This document shows, piece by piece, positions 49,435 through 61,405 of a stretch of 64,000 nucleotides of DNA (position 1 is its first letter; each line of letters opens with the position of its first letter). The notes beneath the pieces were generated by a model that saw nothing but the letters and a program-made list of their open reading frames with translations, was not told the DNA's origin and did not search any database. This stretch comes from Aquatica leii. Its lineage: Eukaryota > Arthropoda > Insecta > Coleoptera > Lampyridae. The stretch spans positions 172,234,035 to 172,298,034 of the forward strand of contig CM069432.1 in NCBI GenBank assembly GCA_035610365.1, given 5' to 3'. Position numbers and translations under genes: made by a program.

Positions 49435-52400
49435 ATGTATGCACTTTTAAAATTTGTCGAGGATAGTGTGTACTATGTGTGTCACTTTAAACATACAAAA
49501 AAGACATCTAACGAGATGCATAAAGCAAAATGGATTGATGGCCGATATTACCTTGCTAAATTAATTGCCAGACACCACTCTAAAGTTACTTTGGAACAGT
49601 TTCGAAAGAATTTAGAATTGAATTATCCTATCATTAGTAAGAATTTAGAGGTTAATTTATTAATTTTTATTAAATACATTTTTTTAGCTCTTTCTCCAAT
49701 AGAAACACAACATAATTTTTGTTCAAGTCTGAATCTGTCAACCTCCAACGAATTTACACCAACAGTTACTTTGAATGCATCTAAAAGGATTGAACCGCTA
49801 GACTTTTTGAGTGTTGGTAAGTTACTTAAAATCCTTTTTTAAGATTTCATTATCAGTTCTTGCTGGCATAAAGATTATAAATTTATTTTTTAATATTAAG
49901 TTAAAGTATATTAAGTAATAATCACTTTTGTTTAAAAAAAAATTTATTATTATCATACATCATTTTACTATTTAATGTCATAAATAAAATTAGATTAAAA
50001 ATAGTACAACTTTCAAACTCATAGTTTTTCTCTATAAAATAGATTTGAAGATACATGTTTCTATGTACTTTTTTTTTTAAATGATTACAGTAATTGGTAT
50101 GCATCTTTTAATAACATTTGTATTAAATAGACTTGAATATCACGATTAATTTACTTTACATCATCGTTATAGTTTTCCAGAATTTGATTTTAGTTGCTTT
50201 TATATGGCATACAGAAATTTAACTAGATTTATCAGTTGTATTGATCAATGCATAGTTAAAAGCTACAAAGTATTGTATTGTTATTCGGACATTTTAAATT
50301 TATTAAAAGTTGAAATCTTGAAACGAAAACTAATGAAATAATATGCATTAAAAAATACCTAGGAAATAATAATGGTTTTCTCTTTTCTAGAACGGGCCCA
50401 AAATGAATGTACGCATCGTGACAGAGACCTTGATTCTAATATGCAGTTTAATGATGTTTTTCACGAAAATTTTAATTTAGTACCAGCAACAGATCAGAAT
50501 GTAAACAATAATAACACAGAGGAGGATATAGAAGATGATGCATTTTCTACTAGCCTATTTGAGATTGAGATCGTAGATGAAAATTTCAATGAATTATTAC
50601 TGGATAATCATGCACAATCTGATATTTTAAACTCAAATAAATTAATACCTGTTGCTGAAGAAGTAGCTATTCCAGTAGAAGTTGATTTTGATAAGCAAGA
50701 AAATTTTCCATCAATTGAAATTGATTTTCCAGAACTGATTGATATTATTGAAGAACACACAAATTCTGCTGGTAGCCCTGTTGCATTGGAAGTTGTCGAT
50801 GAGGATGTTGATCACGAACGCTCAGGTTCTTCTAGTCTTATTACGTTGACTAAAAGAAAAACAAAAGCTATTCCACTTCGATATGATAGGAGTGTGGTAC
50901 TTCAACCTTGTTCAGACACGAGGACAAAAGATATTAGTAAGTTGCCTGTTCTCCTTTTTGAAAAAGAAAATGTTAGAAAATATTTTTGCATCTATTGCAA
51001 GAAGTTGTTCCGAAAGTTTCCGCAGCATTTACAAGTATCGCACAGAAATGAAGTAGCAGTGAAAATGTACATGAATTTACCTCCAAGTAAGTTTGACTTA
51101 CATTTACTATTAATGTCCCTTATTACGTATTATCATTATTTACTATTTTTTGTCGATTTTATTTATAGTGTTGTTAACGTGATTTTTTTTTATTAACCAG
51201 ATCCATGGAGCTGCCATTTTTCTCGATTCGACATTATAATTAGCTATCAAACGAATGTCCATTTATTTTTGAAAAAAATTCAAAATTCGCTCATTTGACC
51301 TTGTTGAACTCTTGACAAGATAAACAAACAATCGTTTAGATGTAAATGGCAAATTCATATACATATTTCCAAGAGTTCCTATTTTCTACTGTCCTGAAAT
51401 TTTTTCTCACATTTTCCGAAAATTTTTCAATGTTATGTAATTTGTTTTTTCTGTTCAAGATTTGTTTAGTTGTTTTTGCTTCTGATATTTTCTTCTATTT
51501 GCAGCTGCTCTGTATAAGCTTTTTTTCATAATTAGTAATTAAAATAACTTATATGATTTTAATACCTACTGTTGATCTCTAATTTTTGGATTTTTTTTAG
51601 GAAATGCCGAACGACGAAAAATAATTGAAACGATTAGACGACGTGGTGATTTTGAATATAACACTTCTGATGAGTGCTCAGAACTGCTTGTAGTCCGCAG
51701 GTCACAAATCAATTTTCCGAAAGCTTCTAAGGATTATTTACCTTGTCCTTATTGTACTGCATTCTTTTGTAGAAGTACTTTGCGTTTGCATGTTAAACAT
51801 TGTTCAACTGTTCCTAGAAAAGGGGAAAGAAACATACAAGTTCTCAGTCGAACCATTTTAAATAGCGTTCATCCATCCGCTAGTGAGGTTTTGAAAAATA
51901 AGGTATTTTCTGTACTACGAAATGATGACTGTGTAACTATTGTACGTTACGATAGGCTTGCTATTACATACGGTAACTTTTTATGCAGCAAATACTCTTC
52001 ACCACATCACCATGATATGATAAGATCTAAATTGAGAACTATTGGTCGGCTATTAATTGCTGCTCGTTCTTTAGATTCAACTGTTACCGATTTTGCCAGT
52101 TTATTAACTCCTGAAAAATTTGATGTCACTGTTGCAGCTATAAAACAAGTAGGTGGGATAAATAATGCACAAACCGCCTACAATGCTCCTACCACGGTTT
52201 TGAATCTTTCGACAATATGTAAACAAGCAAGTCAAGTCTGGAAAAGTACATGTATAAAAGATTCCAATCACGAATCCAAGCAAAAGGTAGAAGATTTTCT
52301 TATTCTTTTTAACGTTACGTTTCCTGCCGAATTGGGAAGAACTGCAGTAGAAAATCAAGTTCAATTCCAACGACAGAAAGTTGTGGAGCTTCCCAGTACA

Positions 52401-54157
52401 GAAGATATCATCAAATTAATTGTGTTTTTGCGAAAAAATCGTAGATTTTGGTTTTCAGAGATCCAGTCACATCGTGAAATCAATATCAGATATGCGTTAA
52501 AACAACTTGCTTCTTTTACGTTAGTATCTATTATGGTTTTCAATCGCAGACGACCAGGAGAGTTAGAACGCATTACTATTAATGATTTTCGTACTTTAAA
52601 ATCAGCACATACTGTGTCGGCAGTAGCAGGACATTTAAGAAATGATGAAGAAAGGGAGTTGGCAAAACGTTACAAACGATTTGAAATACGTGGGAAACTT
52701 AATCGTACTGTTCCGGTGTTGTTAGATTTTGAAATAGAGGAATGTCTTAATCTTATTATCGCAAGAAGAGAAGAAGCTGGAATACCTCCTGAAAATCCGT
52801 ATATATTTGCATATGGCTCCACCGATCATCGAAATCGATACTTACGAGCTTATTTTCTGTTAAGATCATATGCTAATCAATGTGGTGCTGCTAAACCTAA
52901 CTTACTGAAAGCTACTGAATTGCGAAAACAAATTGCAACAGAGTGCGCATTGAGAGATTTATCTGAAAATGTTATTCATGATGTTGCAAATTTTATGGGC
53001 CACAATATTAATATACATAATAACATTTACCGTATGCCAGTGGACAAACGAGATATTGTTAGAATGTCTAAAATTTTAGAAATGATTCAAGCAGCACCTG
53101 AAGATGAAGACTTAAATGGTCAAGATGAAGATTTGAGTGACGAAGATGAAGATTTGAATGACAAAGATAAAGATTTGAATGACGAAGATACAGATTCGAA
53201 CGACGAACATGAAAACCTGAATGACAAAGATGAAAACCTGAATGACAAACATGAAAGCCTGAATTTACAGAATCAAAACGATGATAATGATGACATTAGT
53301 TACGAACCTCCTGATTTATTAAATCTTACAGATGCTCATTCTTTTTCGGAGGAGAGAAAACATAATAAAAAGAAGAAAGGAAGACATATAAAAGGTAAGT
53401 TTTTACACAGTTTGAAATATTCAAATTATAACGTATTTTTAGGTTTACGGCGTGTATGCGGTTCAAAAAAGCCATGGTCTGCTCAAGAACGAGGTGCAGC
53501 AAAAAAACATTTTGGAAAATACTTGGAAATGAATAACCTTCCATCAATCTCAATTTTATGTGAGGAACTCCGACTAATCGCAGAATTAAAAGAGAGATCT
53601 CCAACTTCTGTGAAATCTTGGCTCCAAAATGAATTGGTTAATAGAAAATCGACCTTTTCTAATGATCATAATCGTAAGTTTAGTGGAACTTACCGTCATA
53701 GTATTACTATTTATTTCGTTTCAGCTAATAAAAAGAAACGTACAAGATGGACTTCAGCTATGAAAGATCGATTAAGCACTGTTTTTAGTAATCATTTCAA
53801 ATTTGGTACCCTACCATCTAAGCCAGAATGTATAATAGCCATTGAAAATTATGACGAGTTTGAAGATTTAACACCAGCAGCTTTGAAAACTGCAGTTGCC
53901 AATGAACTGCAGCGTAAATCGAAACATGAACGTAAGATTACTATTTTTCCAATTAAAAGTAACAATAAATTCAACTTCCAAAATTAATAATTATATTAAT
54001 TTATATAATAAAAGTGCTTAATAACTACACTAATTTTGTTAAATAAACTAAAATAGATTACATCGTATTAATAATGTATAGTTTTTTAAGTAGTTGTACA
54101 TAATTTTAATTTAAAATATTTTTAGCTTCCAGAGCAACAAATCGTCAGCTTTTTTGA
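49435..54157 (+). CDS. C2H2-tyrosine recombinase-SANT protein, seven exons
   Basis: Exons 49435-49636, 49688-49816, 50391-51086, 51601-53394, 53443-53673, 53725-53931, 54126-54157; all introns phase 1; 1,096 residues. N-terminus: SH3-like module as seen in insect BEN-type proteins (YALLKFVEDS, KAKWIDGRYYLAKLI). Then an acidic linker, two Cys2His2 fingers (C310/C313; C391/C394), and a tyrosine-recombinase core with Arg 660 in RRRPGELERI, Arg 784 in ELRKQIAT, His 810 in FMGHNIN, and Tyr 819 eight residues after it, as in phage-integrase-type enzymes. The box II His is Thr. Next come acidic heptapeptide repeats (about 844-900) and two SANT-like domains (KKPWSAQERGAAKKHFGKYL; RTRWTSAMKDRL). This order matches a widespread uncharacterised animal family, perhaps Crypton-related. 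No stops: intact. The last exon is the least certain; exon 6 could read on to 53987. Confidence 0.8.
53103..53270 (+). repeat. 21 bp coding repeat, acidic heptapeptides
   Basis: About eight tandem 7-residue units of the form DEDLNDK/DENLNDK inside exon 4 of the recombinase gene. Likely a flexible, highly charged linker between the recombinase core and SANT domains, and prone to length change. Confidence 0.9.
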
Positions 54158-54787
54158 AGGTAGAATCTAACTTTTGTTTTGTCTTAATGTTATAGTTTAT
54201 ATTTTAGTAAAATATCTTCTTACAATATTTTTTGTATTACTTTGAATATTTAGTTTATTTTGTGTTAACAAAAGTATTTTTGTAAAATATCTTATTACAA
54301 TTTTTTTTGTATTCATTTGAATATTATTTAGTCTCTATTATTAACTGTTGTGTTTTTTATATTTTTTGTATTTGAATATTTACTTTATATTTTGTATTAT
54401 ATTTTTGAACTATATAATATATTTATTTAAATATTATTTAGCACATTGTAAAATATCCTACATTTTTATTATATTAAGTATTCAGTTCATGTGATGTTAA
54501 CAACTTTTTTTATTTTACTGTTACTCGTTTTTGTGAATCATTTTATTAATCACCCATTAAAGTTTATTAAGTTAAAGCATTTGTCTTATTATTTATTAAT
54601 ATTTTAACTAATACATGGTAATAGAATTGTTTTGTACCTACTCTTACAAAGAACATTACAGTTTTATAAATTGAGATAATTAGCGTTACAAAAGTTCTCA
54701 ACTTTTTTCTTTTTGTGCACCGCCCTTGAAAACTATGAAATAAATACTGATTTCAATTACCTTAAAAAACTTATTTTTAAAATTAAA
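54158..54787. other. 3' flank of the recombinase gene
   Basis: AT-rich, with several polyadenylation-like AATAAA/ATAATAAA words near 54005 and 54743. No gene. Confidence 0.4.
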
Positions 54788-54921
54788 ATTATTAGTGTCT
54801 ACCAATAATATACACACATTTGAAAAATGGCAGAAAGTGCTATTCTGATGTCCTTAATATTATTATAAGCTTGAAACATGTTAATACATTTATGTTATAT
54901 TATTGGTAGACATTAATAATT
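54788..54921. mobile_element. MITE-like element with 24 bp inverted repeats
   Basis: The ends, ATTATTAGTGTCTACC plus AATAATAT on the left and its inverse on the right, match with one mismatch and enclose about 85 bp. Could alternatively be a transcript-end hairpin of the recombinase gene or a cassette boundary. Confidence 0.55.
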
Positions 54922-55941
54922 TATATAAACCAACAAAAAATCGCCTTAACAATTTTAATTTAGGGTTGTCATAAAACATTTTTATGGTATTAAGGTAGGA
55001 TTGTTTTGATTTAACAAGTTTCCAAGTTTTATCTAGACGAAATAAAGGGGTTAAAAAAAAAACAAGCTTACGCCATAAGCTTTTGTCTTGCTTGTATACG
55101 AGTAAATCTTGATAAAACTACTCAAACAAGAACTTGGTAAAAGTAGGCTCTCTGCTCATACGCGTTTGGTATAACGATGATATAAAGAGATCTATGAATT
55201 CGTCAAAAAATTGTTTTCTGGGGACATCGATTGGAAATTTCGTTGTAATCACCAGATCGTAAACTCTAGCAATTTGTTTTAAGGCGCACTTGTGTAACCT
55301 ATTATTTTGTCGGCTGAAGTAAACACTAGTATTACGGTACGCTTTCGGCATTAATAAGTTTTCAATAAACCTATATGAACTTATATAGGTTTATTACTCT
55401 TGCAGTTCAATGTAAATTTCTAGAGTATCTGATTATGTCAAATTGCATTTTGTAATTATGGATAATAAACAGATTATGCCAACCGCTATTTCATCTCGTC
55501 CAACATTAGTAATTGCAGTTTTTACAAAAATGCTAACAGCAATCTCCAATATATTTATAAAAAACATGTTTTTACAAAATTTAACGGTAATTAATTGTCA
55601 AGCAATTATTTTGTTTTTTAAAGAAAATATACAAGTCTAATAATTATCCAAATACTCATAATTTTTCATTAAAACATAACCACATATAGAAAGAAGAAAT
55701 CCTAATAAAACAATATAAATAAGTTAATGGAAAACATGTTATTGTCATATATAAATATAACTCGCCATCTTTGGTTACTATTCATAACTAAAACCATGCT
55801 ATATATACGTTCTGGTATAAATCCGATTGTACGAGCTTATATGAAAAACATATCTATCAGCTTCTACAAGCTTACATAAATCCGCGCGAACTCATTCGGC
55901 TCACTGTATTATCGGCATCTACAAGCTCATAGCATACGCTG

Positions 55942-55997
<56 letters not shown>

Positions 55998-57058
55998 TTT
56001 AGTACTCATACACCTCCGAATGCTATATGAAAAGATCGATTTCGCCTCCGTTTTTACGTGTTTGCCTCCGTTTTCGGAGCCGAAGACGTTTTTCCTATTT
56101 TTCATCTGCATTATGTTTCTTGAGACACTCTCTATCGTTTGACGATTTTTTTGCCGGAGGTGAAAACGATCTAAATATCCATACAAAAATACAATATAGT
56201 TCTACTACTTATTCAATAGGGGCGCTGCTGTTTTATATTCATGATGTGTTTAGTTCCAAACCACCTCCTTATGCTAATAGTACGTATTTGCCTCATCATA
56301 TTGGCAACAACGCTAGAGGCAAAAACGATACAAAGATATATGTACATGACGTATATGGATATAATTACTTTTCTGGATTTAGTCGTACCTACATACCTCG
56401 TATTTTCTTCCGGTCAATTTTTGTTTAATTTGCTTATATTACAGATTAGTAAGGTAAGTATGATATTGATATGAACTAATATAAAACAAGTCATTATACA
56501 TATATACAGTATATCTCCAGATCAAATTTACAAAAGGATAAACCATTTAATTTTACGAAAAAGTTTACTGTGACACCTAGAAAAAAATAAAAAAGTTTAA
56601 ATGAAGAAATACAGAATAAAATCTTTATGCAAATATAAATAATATTAATTAATTGTTAGATCTGGGACACTGTTTTGGACTTTGAACGAAACGTTGGCAA
56701 CTTCGGTTTCTACTTTAAAACGGTTTAAACCCAAAAAAACGTTTTCACTTTATTTCGGTCATGGAAGCCTCTGATCTTATATTTAAATTCATTATATTTT
56801 GTAGAAATGTTATTATAAAAAAAAAATTTTGTTTTTAGGTAGCTGTTTAGTTACAATTAAATAAATAACACGCAGTTATAAAGTTTATTTAACAAAGATT
56901 ATAAAAGTAATAAAATGAAAACAATACAATACAAATAATAAAATAATGACATTATGTCAAAATGACTACGTATTTTTATTTTTCTGCTGTTGTGTATATT
57001 ATATAATATATTATAAACAAAAGTCTTCACTTTCTGTTGGTTTATAGGCTCATACACC
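54922..57058. other. Unassigned DNA with a (TA)n tract
   Basis: 55118-55351 on minus is open for 77 codons (MPKAYRNTSV...) but not recognised. 55780-55945 is related in inverted orientation to 37655-37830. (TA)n fills about 55947-55994. 56027-56428 on + is open for 133 codons without recognisable motifs. None is convincing as a gene. Confidence 0.4.
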
Positions 57059-57335
57059 TGTGGGTTTCTAGTTAATAAACAATCCACCACTACTTTATTT
57101 AATATAGCTACAAACTAAGTAACATTATTTACACTACAGAAATAATAAAACACACAACTTAAGCGTTATTACAAAAAGGGGCATGCTAACAAATGTAACC
57201 GAACGAGGTATTGCGTTGCGCGCATCGTACTCCGCTCCCCGTCGGCCGGACACTGCCGTTGACCTCGTTCCTGGTTCGCTCTTTCTCGATCGTGCTAAAT
57301 TCGAAATGCTGGCGGTCTCGATACTAACCGCTACA
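57059..57335 (-). repeat. 3' LTR
   Basis: On the sense strand begins TGTAGCGG and ends CCCACA, with an AATAAA polyadenylation signal (TTAAATAAAG) late in the repeat. Its first bases supply the stop codon of the integrase frame. Confidence 0.95.
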
Positions 57336-58317
57336 GTACTCCCCTTCCAGCGACGGAGTCGCGCTCGCGACCTTCGGCAAATCTGACCGGTGGCTTGATT
57401 ACACGACCAGCTCTAGATGTAGTGGTAGTTGGCTGTTTCTCCTTGGTGGGGGCTGGTGCCGTTAACTCTAAACCTGAAGGGGTTGGCGCGGCGCTGATCG
57501 TCGTCAGCGGCTGATCTCCCGTAGATGGCATAAAGCATGGTTTCAGCCGATCCATTGCGACATTCACGGAGCTGCCATTGACCCTAACGGTAAATACTTT
57601 GCCGTTTCTAGCGAGAACTTCGTACGGGCCCCTATAGGGCTGCTGCAATGGTTTTCTCACTGCGTCATCTCGCAAGAAAACGTGTGTGCACGTTTTGAGT
57701 TCGGGATGAACAAAAACAGCAGTTTGGCCGTGACGGGCTGTAGGGACCGATCGCAGATTTCGCATTTGTTGCTGTAGCATTCCTGTGAAAGAAATTGGGT
57801 CGAGCTGGTGGTCTGTGTTGTTTACAAACATTTCGCCTGGAATTCTTAGCGTTGTCCCGTATACCATCTCCGCCGGTGAACAGGTGAGATCTTCTTTATA
57901 GGTTGTGCGTAGACCCAGTAACACAGTTGGCAGTATCTCGGACCATTTTTCGCTTTCGTGACATCTAACTGCTGTCTTCAAGGTTCGATGCCATCGCTCT
58001 AAAATGCCGTTAGTTTGCGGCCTATATGCAGTGCAGCGTGCGCGTTGAATACCCAATAGCCTTGTAAGCGAACTTGTTAGCGCTGCTTCAAATTGCCGGC
58101 CCTGATCGGTAGTAATCGTGCGCGGTGTGCCGTAACGTGAAACCCAATTTGTGTAGAAAGCTTCGGCGACGGTTTCTGCGGTGATATCCGCCAACGGAAC
58201 AGCTTCCGGCCACCTGGAGAAACGATCTAACATTGTTAAGCAATATCTGTATCCTTTCGATGGCGGTGGTGGTTCTACCAAATCCAAGTGTACATGTTCG
58301 AAACGTTTATCCGGCAT
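57331..58317 (-). pseudogene. Gypsy integrase part of pol
   Basis: Integrase core that inserts the cDNA: catalytic Asp in HVHLDLVEP, Asp in TITTDQGRQFE, and Glu in QTNGILERWHRTLK, followed by a C-terminal DNA-binding region (VFLRDDAVRKPLQQPYRGPYEVL) and a Pro/Thr-rich tail. The frame is separated from the rest of pol by an apparent one-base loss in an A run near 58340. The ATG at 58317 is only the first Met after the break. The stop at 57331-57333 lies inside the LTR. Confidence 0.9.
57336..57351 (-). other. Polypurine tract
   Basis: Sense strand GGAAGGGGAGTAC directly abuts the 3' LTR: the expected primer site for plus-strand synthesis. Confidence 0.75.
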
Positions 58318-58364
58318 TGAAAATTCTTGCAGTTCACTTTTGTGTGCTTATTGATTTTAGTTTT

Positions 58365-60512
58365 CTAGCATGGAATACAGCTTCGTGTCCACTGTGCAAT
58401 GTCTTTCCGCATGCCAGGCCAGACAAAACGCTGCAAAACCATCCGCATCGTTGATCGTGCGCTACTGTGCGCTGCACCATGACACATGTTAAAAATTCGC
58501 CTTCTCAAACTGCTGGGTACATAAGGTCTAAGTATTTGCGTAGAGGCATCACACCATATTAATGTTGACTCTCCCGGGGGCCTGAACTGCTGCATCTTTA
58601 ATGATGTGACGTCTAGTCGCTGAAGTTCTTCATCTCGTTCTTGTTCAGAAGCTAACTCCTCTGTCGTCACTACCGATGGCAATGTTATAGCGTCTAACCG
58701 TGACAGCGCGTCGGCAACTACATTCTCTTGTCCTGGAATATGTAGGATTGTAGTTGTAAATTGCCCAATAAAATCTAGGTGACGTAACTGCCTCGGCGAA
58801 GCTTTCTCGGGTCGCTGTTGGAATGCAAACGTTAATGGTTTGTGATCGGTTTGGACCACCAGTTGCCTGCCCTCGACCATGAATCTAAAGTATTTTATGC
58901 TCTCATAAATCGCCAACAGTTCTCGGTCGTATGCGCTGTATTTATTTTGCGCTGGGGTGAGTTTCTTAGAGAAAAATCCTAAAGGCTGCCACTCGTTTCC
59001 ATCTAGCTGCTGTAGCACAGCACCTATAGCTACCTCGGATGCGTCTACGGTTAACGCTAGGGGAACAGATTCTGCTGGGTGCGCCAGGAGGGCCACTTCT
59101 GCTAGTTGCGTTTTGCACTGCTCAAATGCTGTTATTGCTTTTGGGGTCCATACGATGATGCGTTTGTCCCTTCTGGTAGCACCGCGTAGATACTCGTGAA
59201 GAGGTGCTTGCAAGTGTGCCGCGTTTCTGACGAATCTTCGGTAAAAATTCACGGCACCTAAAAACCGGCGTAACTCGGTGATAGTTTCTGGCCTTTTGTA
59301 CTCCTGTATAGCTCGTACGCGGTCTCGTAACGGCTGGATTCCTTCAGGCGAAATTAAGACACCGAGGTATTCTACCTTTTCAACACTAAACACGCACTTC
59401 GCGGGGTTAATGCGGACACCATATTCGCGTAAACGTTCAAATACTTTGCGAAGATGCGTCTTGTGTTCTTCTTCGTTATGCGAAAAAATAAGAATATCGT
59501 CGATGTATACGTGACAAAAATTTAACCCTTGGAGCACTTTGTGCATAAATCTTTGAAAAGTCTGTGCCGCGTTGCACAATCCGAACGTCATATACACAAA
59601 CTCAAATAAACCGAACGGAGTCGTTACCGCCGTTTTGGGAATATCGTCCTCCGCGATAGGGATTTGGTGATATGCCCGCACCAGGTCTAGCTTCGTGAAC
59701 ACCTTATTTTGATACAGCAAATGCGTAAAGTTGTTGATATAAAGAATCGGGTAGCTGTCGTGGACGGTTAACGCATTTAAACTCCGGGAGGCTCCACACG
59801 GACGCCATGTCCCAGTCTCCTTCTTTGGCACTAGATGTAATGGTCTACGGATGCCTTGCTCCAGCATATACTCGAATTCCGCCTTGGCGACCGCAAGCTT
59901 TTCGGGTGTAAGCCGGCAAGGACGTTGTGTGACTGAGGGACCTTTTACTATTATGTGATGTTGAAGATCGTGGTTGTTTCCCGTCGGTCGTTGGGATGCT
60001 CTGGTGATGTCTGCAAATTCCGTTAATAGAGCGTAACAGTTGCTGGTTTCGCATATTGTCGAGACTGATGTTACCGCGCTGCTAGTTGCAGACAATGTAG
60101 ACACGTACAGTTTAGTGGTCGTATCAATTAGGCGATTGTTTCGCAAATCCACCAGGAGACCGTGGTGGTTTAAAAAATCTGCACCGATTATAGGGCGCGC
60201 CACGTGTGCTACGTAAAATTTCCACTTATACGGTCGACGTAACCCGAAATTTAAACATAACAACTCAGTCCCGTAAGTGTCTATCGTAGAACCATTAGCG
60301 GCGTACAAACGGAAATCCGACACGGCACCAGGTCTCTTTGCTTTTGCGGGTATCACTGAAACGTCAGCACCGGTGTCGATTAAAAATCGCGTTCCCGTCG
60401 TTTTGTCTGTTATAAAGAGGCGGCTGCTGCGGGATCCGTCACTGAGCGCCTCATTCAGCGATGGACCCCTTAGTTTTCCTGTTTCGTCAGGAACGCACAG
60501 GGTTGAGTGCAT
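58365..60512 (-). pseudogene. Gypsy pol: protease, RT, RNase H, integrase HHCC
   Basis: Protease with [13 protein letters not shown] (DTG 46-48), RT with [12 protein letters not shown] and YIDD (336-339), RNase H with [14 protein letters not shown] (Asp 490), YDRELLAIY and TDHKPL, then the integrase His-His-Cys-Cys zinc finger ending SCIPC. A TAG at 58365-58367 follows at once. Compared with the family, the stretch usually present just before PLHLVPKK (an SPWAS-type block of about ten residues) looks deleted at residue 223. Entry from gag needs a -1 frameshift within the 60473-60512 overlap; no good start codon context is needed for that. Confidence 0.9.
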
Positions 60513-61342
60513 CTATTAGCTCGACCACCAAAACGACGGTGATAAAAACAAACGTCCGGCTGTGCGGATTTGCTGCGTGACCGGTATCGCGTTTGACTTT
60601 TTCCTCGTCTGCGCGCTCCGTTGCGATTCATCTGCTCGACCATCTTCGTAAGCTCTTCGACTTTACGCTCCAACGTCGATATGGAAAAGTGGGTAGGTGG
60701 GGCGGTTTGCTGCGCTGCCGTTTCTGCGTGCGCGGATGCAAAAGAAACTGACGGTGGGGATATCGTTGTTGTAATGGCGGCGATACCTGTACACGCGCTG
60801 TCGTTTACTTCCCTGATTTTATCCGCAATGGCAGCCATTTTATCCAACGGCAAGGTGTCACTTACTGATAAAATCTGTTGTATAGTTGATGGTAGCCTCT
60901 GAAGCCAAACCGTACGCAACACACTCTCGTTTAACTTGCTACCCGCGTGCATTTTTAATTCCCGTAGTAGTTGAGAAGGCGTTTTATCTCCGAGTTCTAA
61001 GTCTGTTAGCACTTTGCGTAATTGTTTTTCCTCGGAGTCTGTAAAACGCGCGATCAATTCTTTTTTAAGTCCCTCGTATTTGTTTTTGTCGGGGGCTGAC
61101 ATTAAAATGTCCGACACTTGTTGGAGCACCGCACTGTCTAATGCACTAATTATGGTATAATACTTTGTAGCGTCTGTTTTAACTCCGTATGTGTGAAATT
61201 GCGCTTCCACTTGTACAAACCACAATTGCGGGTTGACTTGCCAAAAGGGCGGTAATTTAATTTGTTTGATAGCACATACTTCCGGTCCGCTGTGCTCAAC
61301 GCTGTTATCAGTCGAGTTTTCATTCGCTTCGTCGTTAATCAT
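60470..61342 (-). CDS. Gypsy Gag
   Basis: Capsid/nucleocapsid protein. The frame is open further upstream to the LTR edge, but the first ATG is at 61342 ([10 protein letters not shown]). [21 protein letters not shown] and [18 protein letters not shown]...LR..K are typical of Ty3/gypsy Gag capsid regions. The basic C-terminus ends with a modified zinc knuckle, CFYH...[12 protein letters not shown]. The stop overlaps the start of the pol frame by about 40 bp; a GGAAAAC heptamer immediately before the stop (60473-60479) is a possible slip site, though its first three bases are not identical as in the classical rule. Confidence 0.85.
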   Translation of the reverse strand: MINDEANENSTDNSVEHSGPEVCAIKQIKLPPFWQVNPQLWFVQVEAQFHTYGVKTDATKYYTIISALDSAVLQQVSDILMSAPDKNKYEGLKKELIARFTDSEEKQLRKVLTDLELGDKTPSQLLRELKMHAGSKLNESVLRTVWLQRLPSTIQQILSVSDTLPLDKMAAIADKIREVNDSACTGIAAITTTISPPSVSFASAHAETAAQQTAPPTHFSISTLERKVEELTKMVEQMNRNGARRRGKSQTRYRSRSKSAQPDVCFYHRRFGGRANRCTQPCAFLTKQEN

Positions 61343-61390
61343 GGCGGCGGCGTGGCGTGGGTGCACTTTCACTTCGTAGAAATCACTAAA

Positions 61391-61405
61391 CGTCTTGGTC
61401 ACCAA
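61391..61405 (-). other. Candidate primer binding site
   Basis: The sense strand next to the 5' LTR reads T then TGGTGACCAAGACG. TGG fits the CCA end of a tRNA; the tRNA was not identified. Confidence 0.45.

Noticed and set aside
49205..49444. Repetitive minus-strand frames (GLLRFAGF-type)
   Set aside because: Simply the translation of the 19 bp minisatellite.
56027..56428. 133-codon frame next to the (TA)n tract
   Set aside because: No known domain, no splice or start context that stands out.
57183..57386. 67-codon frame repeated at 61530-61733
   Set aside because: It is the antisense reading of the gypsy LTR, present twice only because the LTR is.
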